Below are positions 8,133 through 17,009 of a stretch of 64,000 nt of DNA, piece by piece. The number at the start of each line of letters is the position of its first letter. Positions within the stretch are counted from its first letter, which is position 1. The stretch is from positions 415,539 through 479,538 of the forward strand of contig CBDAPE010000016.1 of NCBI GenBank assembly GCA_965198325.1, given 5' to 3'. The position numbers and the translations under genes are program-made. The DNA comes from CBDAPE01 sp965198325. Its GTDB lineage: Bacteria; Pseudomonadota; Alphaproteobacteria; UBA828; JAPUJA01. Below the pieces are notes generated by a model. That model was not told the DNA's origin. It saw only the letters and a program-made list of their open reading frames with translations, and did not search any database.

Positions 8133-8851
8133 ACGCCCAGGTAATCGTGCAGTTTGCCCATCTTCGTGTCGAGCTCCGCCTTCGGAATCATTTCGACGAC
8201 GCGGCCATGTTCGATGATGTAATGGCGGTCCGCAAGCGATGCGACAAAGCGGAAATTCTGCTCGACCAGCACGATGGTGAAGCCTTTTTCCTTGAGCTTG
8301 GCTATCGCCGCGCCCAATTGCTCGACGATCACGGGTGCCAGGCCCTCGGTGACCTCGTCGAGCAACAGCAGTCGGGCGCCGGTGTGGAGGATCCGCGCCA
8401 TCGCCAGCATCTGCTGTTCGCCGCCCGACAGCCGGCTGCCCGGGCTTCGCCGGTGCTCCTTGAGGTTGGGAAACATGGCGTGTATCTCGTCGATCGACAG
8501 TCCGCCTTCGCCGCAGCCCGGCGGCAGGGTGAGGTTCTCGTCGACGTTGAGCGCCGCGAATACGCCGCGATCCTCAGGGCAATAACCGATCCCCAGTCGC
8601 GCGATGCGATGCGATGGCGCTGAAATCAGCTCCTGCCCAGCGAAACGGATCGACCCCGAACGTCGGCCGACGATGCCCATCAGGGCCTTGAGCGTGGTGG
8701 ATCGCCCTGAGCCATTACGCCCCATCAAGGTGACGAGTTCGCCCTCCTTCACGTCGAGCTCGATGCCATGAAGGATATGGGATTCGCCGTAATAGGCGTG
8801 AAGATCGCGAACCGCGAGTAACGAGCCGTTCGGGCCGGTGGCGTCAGTCAT
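8129..8851 (-). CDS. livF: Branched-chain amino acid-type ABC transporter ATP-binding protein (LivF family) with unusual Walker A
   Basis: From the ATG at 8851 this is a 240-residue ATPase beginning MTDATGPNGSLLAVRDLHAYYG. The ABC signature LSGGEQQML and the Walker B/D-loop LLLLDEVTEGLAP are present, as is the switch His in FTIVLVEQNF-type context. The Walker A reads GRNGSGRST: the invariant Lys of GxxGxGK(S/T) is Arg (codon CGA). The start at 8851 was chosen because it overlaps the livG stop by 8 bp and matches family length; a longer reading from 8929 adds 26 residues lying inside livG. If the Arg is real, ATP hydrolysis at this site may be impaired, leaving the LivG site as the working one. 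Confidence 0.9.
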   Translation of the reverse strand: MTDATGPNGSLLAVRDLHAYYGESHILHGIELDVKEGELVTLMGRNGSGRSTTLKALMGIVGRRSGSIRFAGQELISAPSHRIARLGIGYCPEDRGVFAALNVDENLTLPPGCGEGGLSIDEIHAMFPNLKEHRRSPGSRLSGGEQQMLAMARILHTGARLLLLDEVTEGLAPVIVEQLGAAIAKLKEKGFTIVLVEQNFRFVASLADRHYIIEHGRVVEMIPKAELDTKMGKLHDYLGV

Positions 8852-9599
8852 GAGTGCTTCCCATATAGGCCACACGGACGGCTGGATCCGCCGACATCTG
8901 GTCGTAGGTGCCCTCGGCGAGAATGGCACCGCGTTGAAGCACCGTAATCCAGTCGCAGATGTTCTCGACGACCTTCAGATTGTGCTCGACCATCAGAACG
9001 GTACGATTTTCAGCAGCCTGCCGGATAAGCACACTGACCCGGCCGACATCGTCGTGCCCCATGCCCTGCGTGGGTTCGTCGAGCAGCATCAGGTCCGGAT
9101 CGAGCGCCAGCGTCGTGGCGATTTCAAGAGCCCGCTTGGTACCGTAAGGCAGCTCGCCCGCAGGCGTATCCGCCTGTTCGCCGAGACCGACGGAGCGCAG
9201 CAGCTCTCGCGCCCGCTCATTCAGGCAGTCCAGGCTGTGCTCGGAGCGCCAAAAATGGAGGCTCGTGCCCAATTCGTGCTGCAAGCCTATCCGCACGTTC
9301 TCCAGCGCAGAAAGGTGGGGAAAGGTGGCCGAAATCTGGAACGAGCGGACCATGCCGCGCCGGGCGATATCGGCCGCCTTCGCGCCGGTAATATCCCGCC
9401 CCTTGTAGAGGATCCGGCCCGCTGTGGGCTTGAGGAAACGGGTCAGCAGATTGAAGACCGTCGTCTTACCCGCGCCATTCGGCCCGATCAAGGCATGGAT
9501 CGTGCCTTTTCTAACCTGCAGATTGACATCATCAACGGCGAGAAACCCTTTGAATCGTTTGGTTAAATTTACTGTTTCAAGGATTACATCTTCGGTCAT
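8844..9599 (-). CDS. livG: Branched-chain amino acid-type ABC transporter ATP-binding protein (LivG family)
   Basis: The 251-residue ATPase shows an intact Walker A GPNGAGKTT near residue 40, a LivG-type signature region (LPYGTKRALEIATTLA), Walker B LMLLDEPTQGM and the switch His in MVEHNLKVV. The C-terminal GTYDQM-ADPAVRVAYMG tail is the family hallmark (EV..AYLG). It is the first gene of the transporter operon. Upstream lies a 237-bp gap shared with the divergent GcvT-FAD gene at 9837, where the operon promoter must sit; no clear sigma-70 boxes stood out. It should form a heterodimeric ATPase with LivF under LivHM. Confidence 0.93.
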   Translation of the reverse strand: MTEDVILETVNLTKRFKGFLAVDDVNLQVRKGTIHALIGPNGAGKTTVFNLLTRFLKPTAGRILYKGRDITGAKAADIARRGMVRSFQISATFPHLSALENVRIGLQHELGTSLHFWRSEHSLDCLNERARELLRSVGLGEQADTPAGELPYGTKRALEIATTLALDPDLMLLDEPTQGMGHDDVGRVSVLIRQAAENRTVLMVEHNLKVVENICDWITVLQRGAILAEGTYDQMSADPAVRVAYMGSTHD

Positions 9600-9836
9600 G
9601 GAGTCGCATGCCCCGTGGTCGGCATCGTTGTCCGCGGACAGGCGGCATGCCGCAGACGATAGTGGCGGCGGCCGCCCGGTCTTGGCAAGGCCTCGATCAA
9701 GCCCGATTTGGCGACCAGCACACCGCCTTCTGTTTGTTGCTCCGCCAGTGTGGCCTGTCTATTGTCCGAATGACCGGGAACGGCGTTCTCCGGCCTGCGA
9801 TTGGACCGTTCAGCACCTTGGAAAGAGTTAAAGCCC

Positions 9837-12287
9837 ATGACGAAAAACCTACCGACCCAAAGCCGGATTATCATCGTGGGCGGTGGAGTCATTGGCTGCA
9901 GCATCGCCTATCATTTGGCCAAGCTTGGCGTGACCGACGTGACCATTCTCGAGCAGGGAAAGTTGACCTGTGGAACGAGTTGGCACGCGGCCGGCTTGAT
10001 CATGCAGCTCCGCCCCAGCCATACCCTGACCAAGCTTTGCGTCTATGGCGCTCAGCTTCTCGGTCAACTCAAGGACGAAACCGGCCAGGACACGGGCTTC
10101 AAGCAAAACGGCAGCCTTCCGATTGCCCGGGAACCGGCTCGCCTCCACGAAATTGCGCGGCTCGTCTCGCTCGGCAGCCGTTTCGGAGTCGAGGCGCACA
10201 TGCTGACCCCCAGCGAGGTCAAGGAGCATTACCCCTTGCTCGACGAGAGCAAGGTCGTGGGTGGCGCCATCATCCCCGGTGATGGCCAAGCCAATCCCGT
10301 CGACGTCACGATGGCCTACGCGAAGGGCGCACAGAACGCGGGCGTCCGCGTCGTCGAGGGCGTCAACGTCATCGGTTTCAAGCGCAGCCAGGGCCATCAT
10401 GTGACGGGCGTCATCACCGAGGCGGGGGAGGTCGCCTGCGAAGCTGTCGTCTTGTGCGCCGGTGCATGGAGCCGGCATCTGGGCAAGCATGCGGGTGTCG
10501 AGGTGCCGCTCTATGCCTCCCAGCATATGTACGTGACGACCGAACCCAGCGACGAGATGCCGCGCGACCTCCCGGTCCTGCGAAATACCGACGGCTACGT
10601 CTATGTCAAGGAGGACGCAGGAAAACTCGTGGTCGGTGCATTCGAGCCGCGGGCCAAGCCGTTGCCGATCTCCAGCTTGCCCGAACGTTCGGAGTTCCTG
10701 GAGTTGCCCGATAACTGGGACCAGTTCGAGCTTCCCATGAGCCAGGCCCTGGAGGTGCTCCCGATCCTCGAAACCCTCGGAATTAGGCATTTCATGAACG
10801 GGCCCGAGAGCTTCACGCCGGACAACCAGTTTATCTTGGGCGAGGCCCCGGCCTTACGGAAGTTTTACGTCGCGTCCGGGTTCAACTCCCAGGGCATTCT
10901 CAGCTCGGCCGGCGTCGGTATGGCGATGGCGGAGTGGATTGTCGCAGGACAACCGACCATGGATCTCTCGGAGATCGATATCGCGCGGTTCCACCCCTTT
11001 CAGTCGAACCGGCGTTATCTTCATGACCGGCTGACCGAATCGCCGGGCCTGATCTACGCCATGCATTGGCCGCACCGCCAGATGGAAACCGCCCGCCCCG
11101 TAAGGCTCACCCCGCTCCATGCGAGACTCGACGAGCGTGGCGCCGTGTTCGGCGAGGCCGTCGGCTGGGAACGCGCGAACTGGTATGCGCCCGACGGGGT
11201 CGAGAGGACATACGAGTACTCATACGGCCGGCAGAACTGGTTCCCTCACGCCGCCGAAGAGCACCGGGCCGTCCGCGAAGCCGTCGGGCTGTTCGATCTC
11301 TCGTCGTTCGGCAAGGCTCTGATCCAGGGCCGGGATGCGGAGATGCAGTTGCAACGCATCTGCTCGGCCGACATGGCAAAGCCCGTGGGCAAGGTGACCT
11401 ATACCCAATTCCTGAATGAGCGCGGCGGAATCGAGGCCGATCTCACGATCACCCGTCTTGCGGACGACATATTCCTGATGGTCACCGCCGCCGCCGCCCA
11501 GCACCGGGATATCAACTGGGTGCGCCGTCACCTCGAGCCGGACGCTCACGCGAGCGTGACCGACGTCACCTCAGGCTACGCGGTGCTTTCGCTCATGGGT
11601 CCCCGGTCCCGGGACCTCCTGACGACCCTGAGCGATGCGGATCTTTCCAACGAGGCGTTTCCCTTCGGCGCTGCGCGGGAAATCGAGATCGGCTATGCCA
11701 AAGGCTGGGCGCTGCGCGTGACCTTCGTCGGCGAACTCGGGTGGGAGCTTTATCTACCGACAGAGTTCGCGGGGCCCGTCTTCGACCTGCTGGTGAGAGA
11801 GGGAGAGGACTTCGGGTTGCGGCTAGCGGGTTATCACGCGCTCGATACGCTTCGCAGCGAGAAGGCCTATCGGCACTGGGGGCACGACGTCAGCCCTGAG
11901 GATACGCCGCTGGAAGCCGGTCTCGGTTTCGTCGTGGCGTTCGACAAGAACGCGGACTTCCTGGGCCGCCAGGCGATTGAACGGCAGCGCGCAGAGGGTA
12001 TCCGCCGGCGGATGGCCCATTTCCTGCTCGACGACCCGGAACCCATGCTGTTCCATAACGAGCCGATCTATCGCAACGGCGTCCTCGTGGGCCGGGTGAC
12101 ATCGGGGGCGTTCGGTCACACGCTGGAACGCTCCGTCGGCATGGGTTACGTCGATCTCGAGGGCGCGTATTCCCGGGCCTGGATCGAAGAAGGAACCTAT
12201 GAAATCGAGATCGCCGGCGAACGTTTCGCGGCCCAGGGTAGTACGCGCGCCTTCTACGATCCGATGGGCGAGCGGGTTAGAAGCTGA
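9837..12287 (+). CDS. GcvT family FAD-dependent oxidoreductase (dimethylglycine/sarcosine dehydrogenase-like)
   Basis: This 816-residue protein has two halves. The N-terminal DAO-type FAD domain starts with IIIVGGGVIGCSIAYHL (residues about 9-25), followed by TSWHAAGL, where the His is the covalent FAD attachment site in dimethylglycine and sarcosine dehydrogenases. The C-terminal half (from about residue 430) is a folate-binding GcvT domain with its C-terminal barrel (GRVTSGAFGHTLERSVGMGYV). Such enzymes demethylate N-methylated glycines and pass the one-carbon unit to tetrahydrofolate. The start at 9837 has GGAAAGAG about 10 bp upstream; an earlier start at 9801 is less likely. It is divergent from livG and followed 4 bp later by another FAD oxidase. 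The exact substrate is inferred only by family. Confidence 0.9.
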   Translation: MTKNLPTQSRIIIVGGGVIGCSIAYHLAKLGVTDVTILEQGKLTCGTSWHAAGLIMQLRPSHTLTKLCVYGAQLLGQLKDETGQDTGFKQNGSLPIAREPARLHEIARLVSLGSRFGVEAHMLTPSEVKEHYPLLDESKVVGGAIIPGDGQANPVDVTMAYAKGAQNAGVRVVEGVNVIGFKRSQGHHVTGVITEAGEVACEAVVLCAGAWSRHLGKHAGVEVPLYASQHMYVTTEPSDEMPRDLPVLRNTDGYVYVKEDAGKLVVGAFEPRAKPLPISSLPERSEFLELPDNWDQFELPMSQALEVLPILETLGIRHFMNGPESFTPDNQFILGEAPALRKFYVASGFNSQGILSSAGVGMAMAEWIVAGQPTMDLSEIDIARFHPFQSNRRYLHDRLTESPGLIYAMHWPHRQMETARPVRLTPLHARLDERGAVFGEAVGWERANWYAPDGVERTYEYSYGRQNWFPHAAEEHRAVREAVGLFDLSSFGKALIQGRDAEMQLQRICSADMAKPVGKVTYTQFLNERGGIEADLTITRLADDIFLMVTAAAAQHRDINWVRRHLEPDAHASVTDVTSGYAVLSLMGPRSRDLLTTLSDADLSNEAFPFGAAREIEIGYAKGWALRVTFVGELGWELYLPTEFAGPVFDLLVREGEDFGLRLAGYHALDTLRSEKAYRHWGHDVSPEDTPLEAGLGFVVAFDKNADFLGRQAIERQRAEGIRRRMAHFLLDDPEPMLFHNEPIYRNGVLVGRVTSGAFGHTLERSVGMGYVDLEGAYSRAWIEEGTYEIEIAGERFAAQGSTRAFYDPMGERVRS

Positions 12288-12291
12288 CGGG

Positions 12292-13731
12292 GTGGATCGA
12301 ACCGTGGTTCAACACTGTTTGTGGATCGAGGACGCACTCAAGGACGATGCGGGCGTCGCACCGAACCTCGAGGGGGAAACGCGCGCCGATGTCTGCATCG
12401 TAGGCGGCGGTTTCCTGGGCTTGTGGACGGCCATTCGCCTTAAGGACGACCAACCCGGGCTCGACGTCGTGCTGATCGAGCGCGAGTTTTGCGGCAGCGG
12501 CGCAAGCGGGCGGAACGGCGGCTACGTCTTGAGCTGGTGGGCCAAATTTCTGTCGCTCAAGAATATCTGCGGGCGCGACGAGGCGTTGCGTCTCTGCAAG
12601 GCCTCCGCGGAAGCCGTCGACGAAATCGGCGCGTTCTGCCGGGACAACGAGATCGACGCCCACTATCGCCACGATGGTTGGCTGTGGGCGGCAACCTGCA
12701 AGGCCCATGACGGCACCTGGAACGCCATCATCGACGAACTGGCGACCCATCAGCTCCACCCATTCGAGCGACTGACGGCTGACGAAGCCCGATCCCTTGC
12801 CCGCACCGATTCGGATATCACCGGCGTGTTCGAGCCGAACTCGGCCGCGGTTCAGCCTGCTCGACTGGCACGAGGCTTGAGGCGCGCTGCCCTTGCGCGA
12901 GGTGTGCGCCTCTACGAATACACGCCGCTTACGCGCCTGACGCGGTCGACGCCGCCAGTCGTCAAGACGCCGAAGGGACAGGTGCGAGCCGAAAAAGTCG
13001 TGATTGCGATGAACGCGTGGGCCGCCAAATTCGCCGAGATCCGCAAAGCGATCGTCGTCATCGGTAGCGACGTGATGGTCACCGAGCGGGCGCCGGACCG
13101 GTTGGCGGAGATCGGCTATACCGACGGGCTTCGGATCAGCGATTCCCGGACCATGGTCTCCGGTTGGGGCAATACGCCGGACGGCCGGCTGCTGATGGGG
13201 CAGGGCGGCGTCTGCTGCCTGCACGCATACGGCGGCGATGTGGGTACGAAATTTGACGGTCCGTCCACACTCGAGTCCGAGTTGCACGAGGTCCGCACCC
13301 TGCTTTATCCGCAACTGGCCGACGTGCCGATCGCCAGGAGCTGGACAGGGCCGGTCGACCGAACCAAATCAGGCCTGCCGTTCTTCGGCCCGCTGGGCGG
13401 GCGGCCCGATATCGTCTTCGGGGTCGGTTTTTCAGGCAACGGGGTGGGACCCACCTGTATGACCAGCAGGATCCTCGCCTCGCTGGTCCAGGAGAAGGAC
13501 GACGAATGGGCCCGCTGCGGCCTGGTTCGGCCTCTCACCCGCGATTTTCCGCCTGAGCCAATCCGACATATCGGCGTCGGCATCGTGCGCAGGGCCGTGG
13601 CCGCAAAGGAGGCAGCCGAGATGAGCGGCCGAAAACCCGGCACCATGACCCGGTTCTTCGCCGGCTTCGCCCCCAACATGCTCGCGAGCGCTCAGTCGAT
13701 CGGGACGAGCACGGAGCAGAGCACCGGCTAG
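12292..13731 (+). CDS. FAD-dependent amino acid/amine oxidase (DAO family)
   Basis: The protein has the Rossmann FAD motif ADVCIVGGGFLGLWTAIRL near its N-terminus, followed by CGSGASGRNGGYVLSWW, the second FAD-contact block of the PuuB/glycine-oxidase-like DAO family, and a C-terminal flavin-contact region (FGVGFSGNGVG around residue 385). It probably oxidises a secondary amine or amino acid in the cytosol. I chose the GTG at 12292 (479 residues), 4 bp after the previous stop. An ATG at 12199 in the same frame would overlap the upstream gene by 89 bp. The tight spacing says the two flavoenzymes are made together. The stop is 12 bp from the convergent yceI. Confidence 0.87.
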   Translation: MDRTVVQHCLWIEDALKDDAGVAPNLEGETRADVCIVGGGFLGLWTAIRLKDDQPGLDVVLIEREFCGSGASGRNGGYVLSWWAKFLSLKNICGRDEALRLCKASAEAVDEIGAFCRDNEIDAHYRHDGWLWAATCKAHDGTWNAIIDELATHQLHPFERLTADEARSLARTDSDITGVFEPNSAAVQPARLARGLRRAALARGVRLYEYTPLTRLTRSTPPVVKTPKGQVRAEKVVIAMNAWAAKFAEIRKAIVVIGSDVMVTERAPDRLAEIGYTDGLRISDSRTMVSGWGNTPDGRLLMGQGGVCCLHAYGGDVGTKFDGPSTLESELHEVRTLLYPQLADVPIARSWTGPVDRTKSGLPFFGPLGGRPDIVFGVGFSGNGVGPTCMTSRILASLVQEKDDEWARCGLVRPLTRDFPPEPIRHIGVGIVRRAVAAKEAAEMSGRKPGTMTRFFAGFAPNMLASAQSIGTSTEQSTG

Positions 13732-13743
13732 ACGTTTTCAGGC

Positions 13744-14346
13744 TTAGCCGTCGGCGGGCCTCGACGCCGTAAGGTGGATCCGGATCACGATGTCGTTGGC
13801 GACGATCGACGTATCCATCCAGGCACCCTGGCCGACGCCGTAATCCAGCCGCATCACGGTCATTTCTCCGATCACGACGGCCCGCAGATGGCCCGGGCGA
13901 TCGGGGTGATCCTCGATCGCAAGCGAGAAGGGCAGGGCAACGTCGCGGGTAACGTCACGCATGGTCAGCCGGCCATGCGCAATGTAGGTCTCATCCGCCG
14001 TCGCCTCGAATCTATCCGCCTCGAACCGCGCGGCCGGCCAGGTCAGAACGTCGAACAGGTCCTTGGACCTGATCATCCCGTCGCGCTCGGCATTCTCGCT
14101 GTCGACGCTGTCGATATCGATAACGACCGTCACATGGCTTGCCCCGAGCTTCGCCGGATCGAAGCGGATATTGGCCGTAAATCGCTCGAACCGCCCTTCG
14201 ACCGCGCTACCCGCCTGCAGGGCGATGAAACCGACTTGGCTGTTCTCCTCCACGATCCAGGAGGCCGTGTCTTGGCCGATCGCGGGCGCAGACCAGAAAA
14301 CGGCAGCGATCGTTATGTAAATCAAGGGCTTAAAAATCGTTCTCAT
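13744..14346 (-). CDS. yceI: YceI family protein (periplasmic lipocalin-like)
   Basis: The 200-residue precursor has a signal peptide (hydrophobic residues 5-20, cleavage near AIGQ) and then the YceI beta-barrel sequence: SWIVEENSQVGFIALQAGSAVEGRF, the FDP block (IRFDPAKL), the D-x-x-S-x-x-S motif variant IDSVDSENAERD, and LTMRDVTRDVALPF. YceI proteins bind isoprenoid-like lipids or amides in the periplasm; their physiological role is not settled. The gene overlaps the upstream cytochrome b561 gene by 4 bp. That pairing is common in proteobacteria and suggests a link between the two products. It is one of two yceI genes here; the other is broken. Confidence 0.92.
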   Translation of the reverse strand: MRTIFKPLIYITIAAVFWSAPAIGQDTASWIVEENSQVGFIALQAGSAVEGRFERFTANIRFDPAKLGASHVTVVIDIDSVDSENAERDGMIRSKDLFDVLTWPAARFEADRFEATADETYIAHGRLTMRDVTRDVALPFSLAIEDHPDRPGHLRAVVIGEMTVMRLDYGVGQGAWMDTSIVANDIVIRIHLTASRPADG

Positions 14347-14894
14347 GATCGAAATTCAGGCAACATCCGGCGCAGGACATCGTCGCGGACCAGAAAATGA
14401 TGACGCAGGGCGGCCAGCACGTGAAGCGCAACGACCCCCGCGATCGCCCAACTGGACCAGAAATGCACGGCCGCAAATGCGTCCTTGAGCGCGGCGCTCG
14501 CGGGTATGGGACTCGGCAGGGGCCAGGTTCCGAAGATAATCGTCGGCAGGCCGGACGCAAAGGACATCACGAGGCCGCTGGCGGGTTGGAGGAACATCAG
14601 ACCGTAAAGCACCAGATGAACCACCAGAGCACCGGTCTTCTCGAGCGGTGCCATGGCTGCCGGCAAGGGCGGCGGCGGCGAGACGAGTCGCCAGGCAAGC
14701 CGGATCAGGACGAGGGCGACTACGACCAGGCCCAGAGACTTGTGCAGATTGAATAGCTTGAAGGCTTCCATACCGAGGGGAAGCCCCTGCATGTACCAAC
14801 CCAGGCCGAACATTGCGAATATCAGCAGCGCGATCGTCCAATGGAGCGCTTGCGCGACGATACCGTATCGCCGGCCGGTATTGCGCAGTCGCAT
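14343..14894 (-). CDS. Cytochrome b561 family membrane protein
   Basis: The 183-residue protein has four predicted membrane helices and the histidines that ligate haem b in the b561 family: His in AQALHWTIALLIF (helix 1), HKSLGL (loop/helix 2), VHLVLYGLMFLQP (helix 3) and VALHVLAALRHHF (helix 4). It should shuttle electrons in the inner membrane. It lies upstream of yceI with a 4-bp overlap and downstream of a second, disrupted yceI (14935-15549), forming a three-gene minus-strand cluster. Length is typical for the bacterial branch of the family. Confidence 0.92.
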   Translation of the reverse strand: MRLRNTGRRYGIVAQALHWTIALLIFAMFGLGWYMQGLPLGMEAFKLFNLHKSLGLVVVALVLIRLAWRLVSPPPPLPAAMAPLEKTGALVVHLVLYGLMFLQPASGLVMSFASGLPTIIFGTWPLPSPIPASAALKDAFAAVHFWSSWAIAGVVALHVLAALRHHFLVRDDVLRRMLPEFRS

Positions 14895-14934
14895 GGGCCG
14901 GTGATGAGATGGTCTGCGTGACCGGTCCTACGGA

Positions 14935-15549
14935 TTAGTTTTGCTTGCGCAGCTCGGCCTCGATCTTGATCTCGACCTCGTCGGAGGTCAGAGGCGCGTA
15001 GAGGCCGAGTCCGTGTTCGCTTCGCAACACTGTCGTGCGAGCCGAGAACGACGCGTATTCCGCACCGCCGTAGAAATCCGGGAAGAACTCCGCGAGCGGG
15101 TGGGCGCCGTAGAAGTTGAAGGTGACAAAAAGCGTCACGGATTTGGTCTGTTCCTTGATCGTCAGATAGCCGACGACGATTCCCATGTTCGCACCCGTCT
15201 ACTGGACGGACGTGCTCTTGAAAGTAATCGTCGGATAATTCGCGACGTCGAAGAAATTATCGCTCTTCAAGTCGTCGTCCAGATAGGTCGAGATCGTGTG
15301 CACGCTTGTGGCGTCGATGGTCACGTCGATGCTGCTTTTGGTAATATCCTCCTGATCGAAAACGACCGTGCCTTCGTAGCCGGTGAAACGCGCGTGCTGG
15401 GTCGAGAGTCCCAGATGGTTATAGGTGAACATGACGTGGGAATGATCCGTATCGAAACTGTAGGAGTCGGCCGCAAGCGCGGTGTTTGCAAATCCGAGTG
15501 CGAACAGGACGGCGATCAGCGGCGAGCCGCGTGAGAGAAGTCGGCCCAT
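14935..15549 (-). pseudogene. YceI family protein disrupted by an in-frame amber codon
   Basis: From the ATG at 15549 the reading frame encodes a signal peptide (ending ANTALA) and the first half of a YceI protein (SYSFDTDHSHVMFTYNHLGLS, then FFDVANYPTITFKSTSVQ), then meets TAG at 15201-15199. The same frame continues without any shift, giving TGANMGIVVGYLTIKEQTK and then the second half of the YceI fold to the stop at 14935. Together the halves give about 204 codons, the normal length. A CAG-to-TAG change of one base explains the break. The lesion is either a real nonsense mutation, a sequencing error, or (least likely) a read-through codon. An intact yceI two genes downstream may compensate. 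Confidence 0.88.
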
Positions 15550-15739
15550 GAAATTGTCCCCCTAAGGTTTATGATTTTGTGATCCAGACTACTGCGCAGA
15601 TTATACGCGAGGACGCCCAGGACCGCACATCAATTGCTCGTGAGGATCGGTTCGGGGGCTTCGATGGACGGCGCATCGCTTCGGCCCTATCTTTAGGGAA
15701 ACCGATCACAAGGCGCCGCCGCAGCTAGAGGAGCGAGGA

Positions 15740-16927
15740 ATGGCCGTTAGCCCCGACGTAGAGGCACTCGCCGACCAGATGACCGCCTGGCGGCGAGACA
15801 TCCATGCCCATCCGGAAACCGCGTTCGAGGAAGTTCGGACCGCCGCGCTGGTCGCCGAAAAACTCACCGAATTCGGGCTCGATGAGGTGCATACCGGGAT
15901 CGCCCAGACCGGCGTGGTCGGCGTTTTGCGCGCCGGGGAGGCATCGGGCAACGAAACCCGGGCGATCGGTTTGCGTGCGGATATGGACGCGCTCGATATT
16001 CACGAGCTCAACGAGGTCGACCACCGCTCCCAGAATGCGGGAAAAATGCACGCCTGCGGACATGACGGCCATACCACGATGCTGCTGGGCGCGGCCAAGC
16101 ACCTGGCCGCGTCGCGCGATTTTGACGGGACCGTCTATTTCATCTTTCAGCCCGCCGAAGAGAACGAAGGCGGCGGGCAGGCGATGGTCGACGAAGGGCT
16201 GTTCGAACGCTTTCCCGTGGAAGCGGTCTACGGCATGCACAACTGGCCGGGGCTGGCGACCGGCAAGATGGCGGTCCGAGCGGGTCCCATGCTGGCGGCA
16301 TTCGATCTGTTCGAGATCACGGTGACGGGCAAGGGCGCGCACGCTGCCATGCCTCATCTCGGGATCGATCCCATCGTGGCGGCGAGCCAGATCGTCCTGG
16401 CGCTGCAGACCATTACCGCCCGAAACGTCGATCCGATCCAATCCGCCGTGGTGACGGTGACCCAGTTCCACGGCGGCGACACCTGGAACGTGATTCCCCA
16501 AACGGTCACCTTACGGGGAACCTGCCGCTCGTTCCGCCCGGAAATCCGGGATCTGATGGAATCCCGGCTGCGGGCGATGGCGGGAGAAATCGGCACGGCA
16601 TTCGGTGCCTCGGTCGAGGTGATGTACGATCGCCGCTATCCGGCCACCGTGAACAGCGATACCGAGACCGGAATTGCCGCGACCGTCGCGAGCCAGGTCG
16701 TCGGAAACGACAACCTCGACCGCAATCCAAGTCCGGCGATGGGCTCCGAAGACTTCGCCTACATGCTTCAGGCGAGGCCGGGCTGCTACATTTTGCTTGG
16801 CAACGGTCCCGGCGAAGGCGGCTGCACGCTGCACAATCCGTACTACGACTTCAACGACGACGCGCTGGCGATCGGGGCCAGCTACTGGGTCCGGCTCGTG
16901 GAACACTGCCTCGGCCAGGATCGGTGA
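15740..16927 (+). CDS. M20 family amidohydrolase (hippurate/N-acyl amino acid hydrolase type)
   Basis: The 395-residue protein is an M20D metallo-amidohydrolase. The first metal-binding block is GLRADMDALDI near residue 78, followed by MHACGHDGHTTMLLGAAKHL around residue 100, the catalytic Glu region FQPAEENEGGGQAM, and MHNWPGLATGKM. The lid or dimerisation domain lies at about residues 185-300, and the closing metal ligand is in the C-terminal block GCTLHNPYYDFND. Such enzymes cleave N-acyl amino acids in the cytosol; the acyl group is not predictable. A ribosome-binding site (GAGGAGCGAGG) lies just upstream. It stands alone, with 190 bp before it and 82 bp after it. Confidence 0.92.
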   Translation: MAVSPDVEALADQMTAWRRDIHAHPETAFEEVRTAALVAEKLTEFGLDEVHTGIAQTGVVGVLRAGEASGNETRAIGLRADMDALDIHELNEVDHRSQNAGKMHACGHDGHTTMLLGAAKHLAASRDFDGTVYFIFQPAEENEGGGQAMVDEGLFERFPVEAVYGMHNWPGLATGKMAVRAGPMLAAFDLFEITVTGKGAHAAMPHLGIDPIVAASQIVLALQTITARNVDPIQSAVVTVTQFHGGDTWNVIPQTVTLRGTCRSFRPEIRDLMESRLRAMAGEIGTAFGASVEVMYDRRYPATVNSDTETGIAATVASQVVGNDNLDRNPSPAMGSEDFAYMLQARPGCYILLGNGPGEGGCTLHNPYYDFNDDALAIGASYWVRLVEHCLGQDR

Positions 16928-17009
16928 GCGACCGGGGGTTGGCAGAGCCGCCGATTGGCGCTATAGGGCGGAACAGCAGGCATAGCGCGGGCAACGAAAG
17001 GACGATCCG

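Noticed and set aside
12277..13314. Minus-strand ORF of 345 codons antisense to the DAO-family oxidase
   Set aside because: The plus-strand gene has clear FAD motifs and the antisense frame shows none of any family.
15199..15201. Recoding of TAG (pyrrolysine or suppression) in yceI
   Set aside because: YceI proteins do not need a special residue here and a simple CAG-to-TAG change explains it. No decoding genes are in the window.
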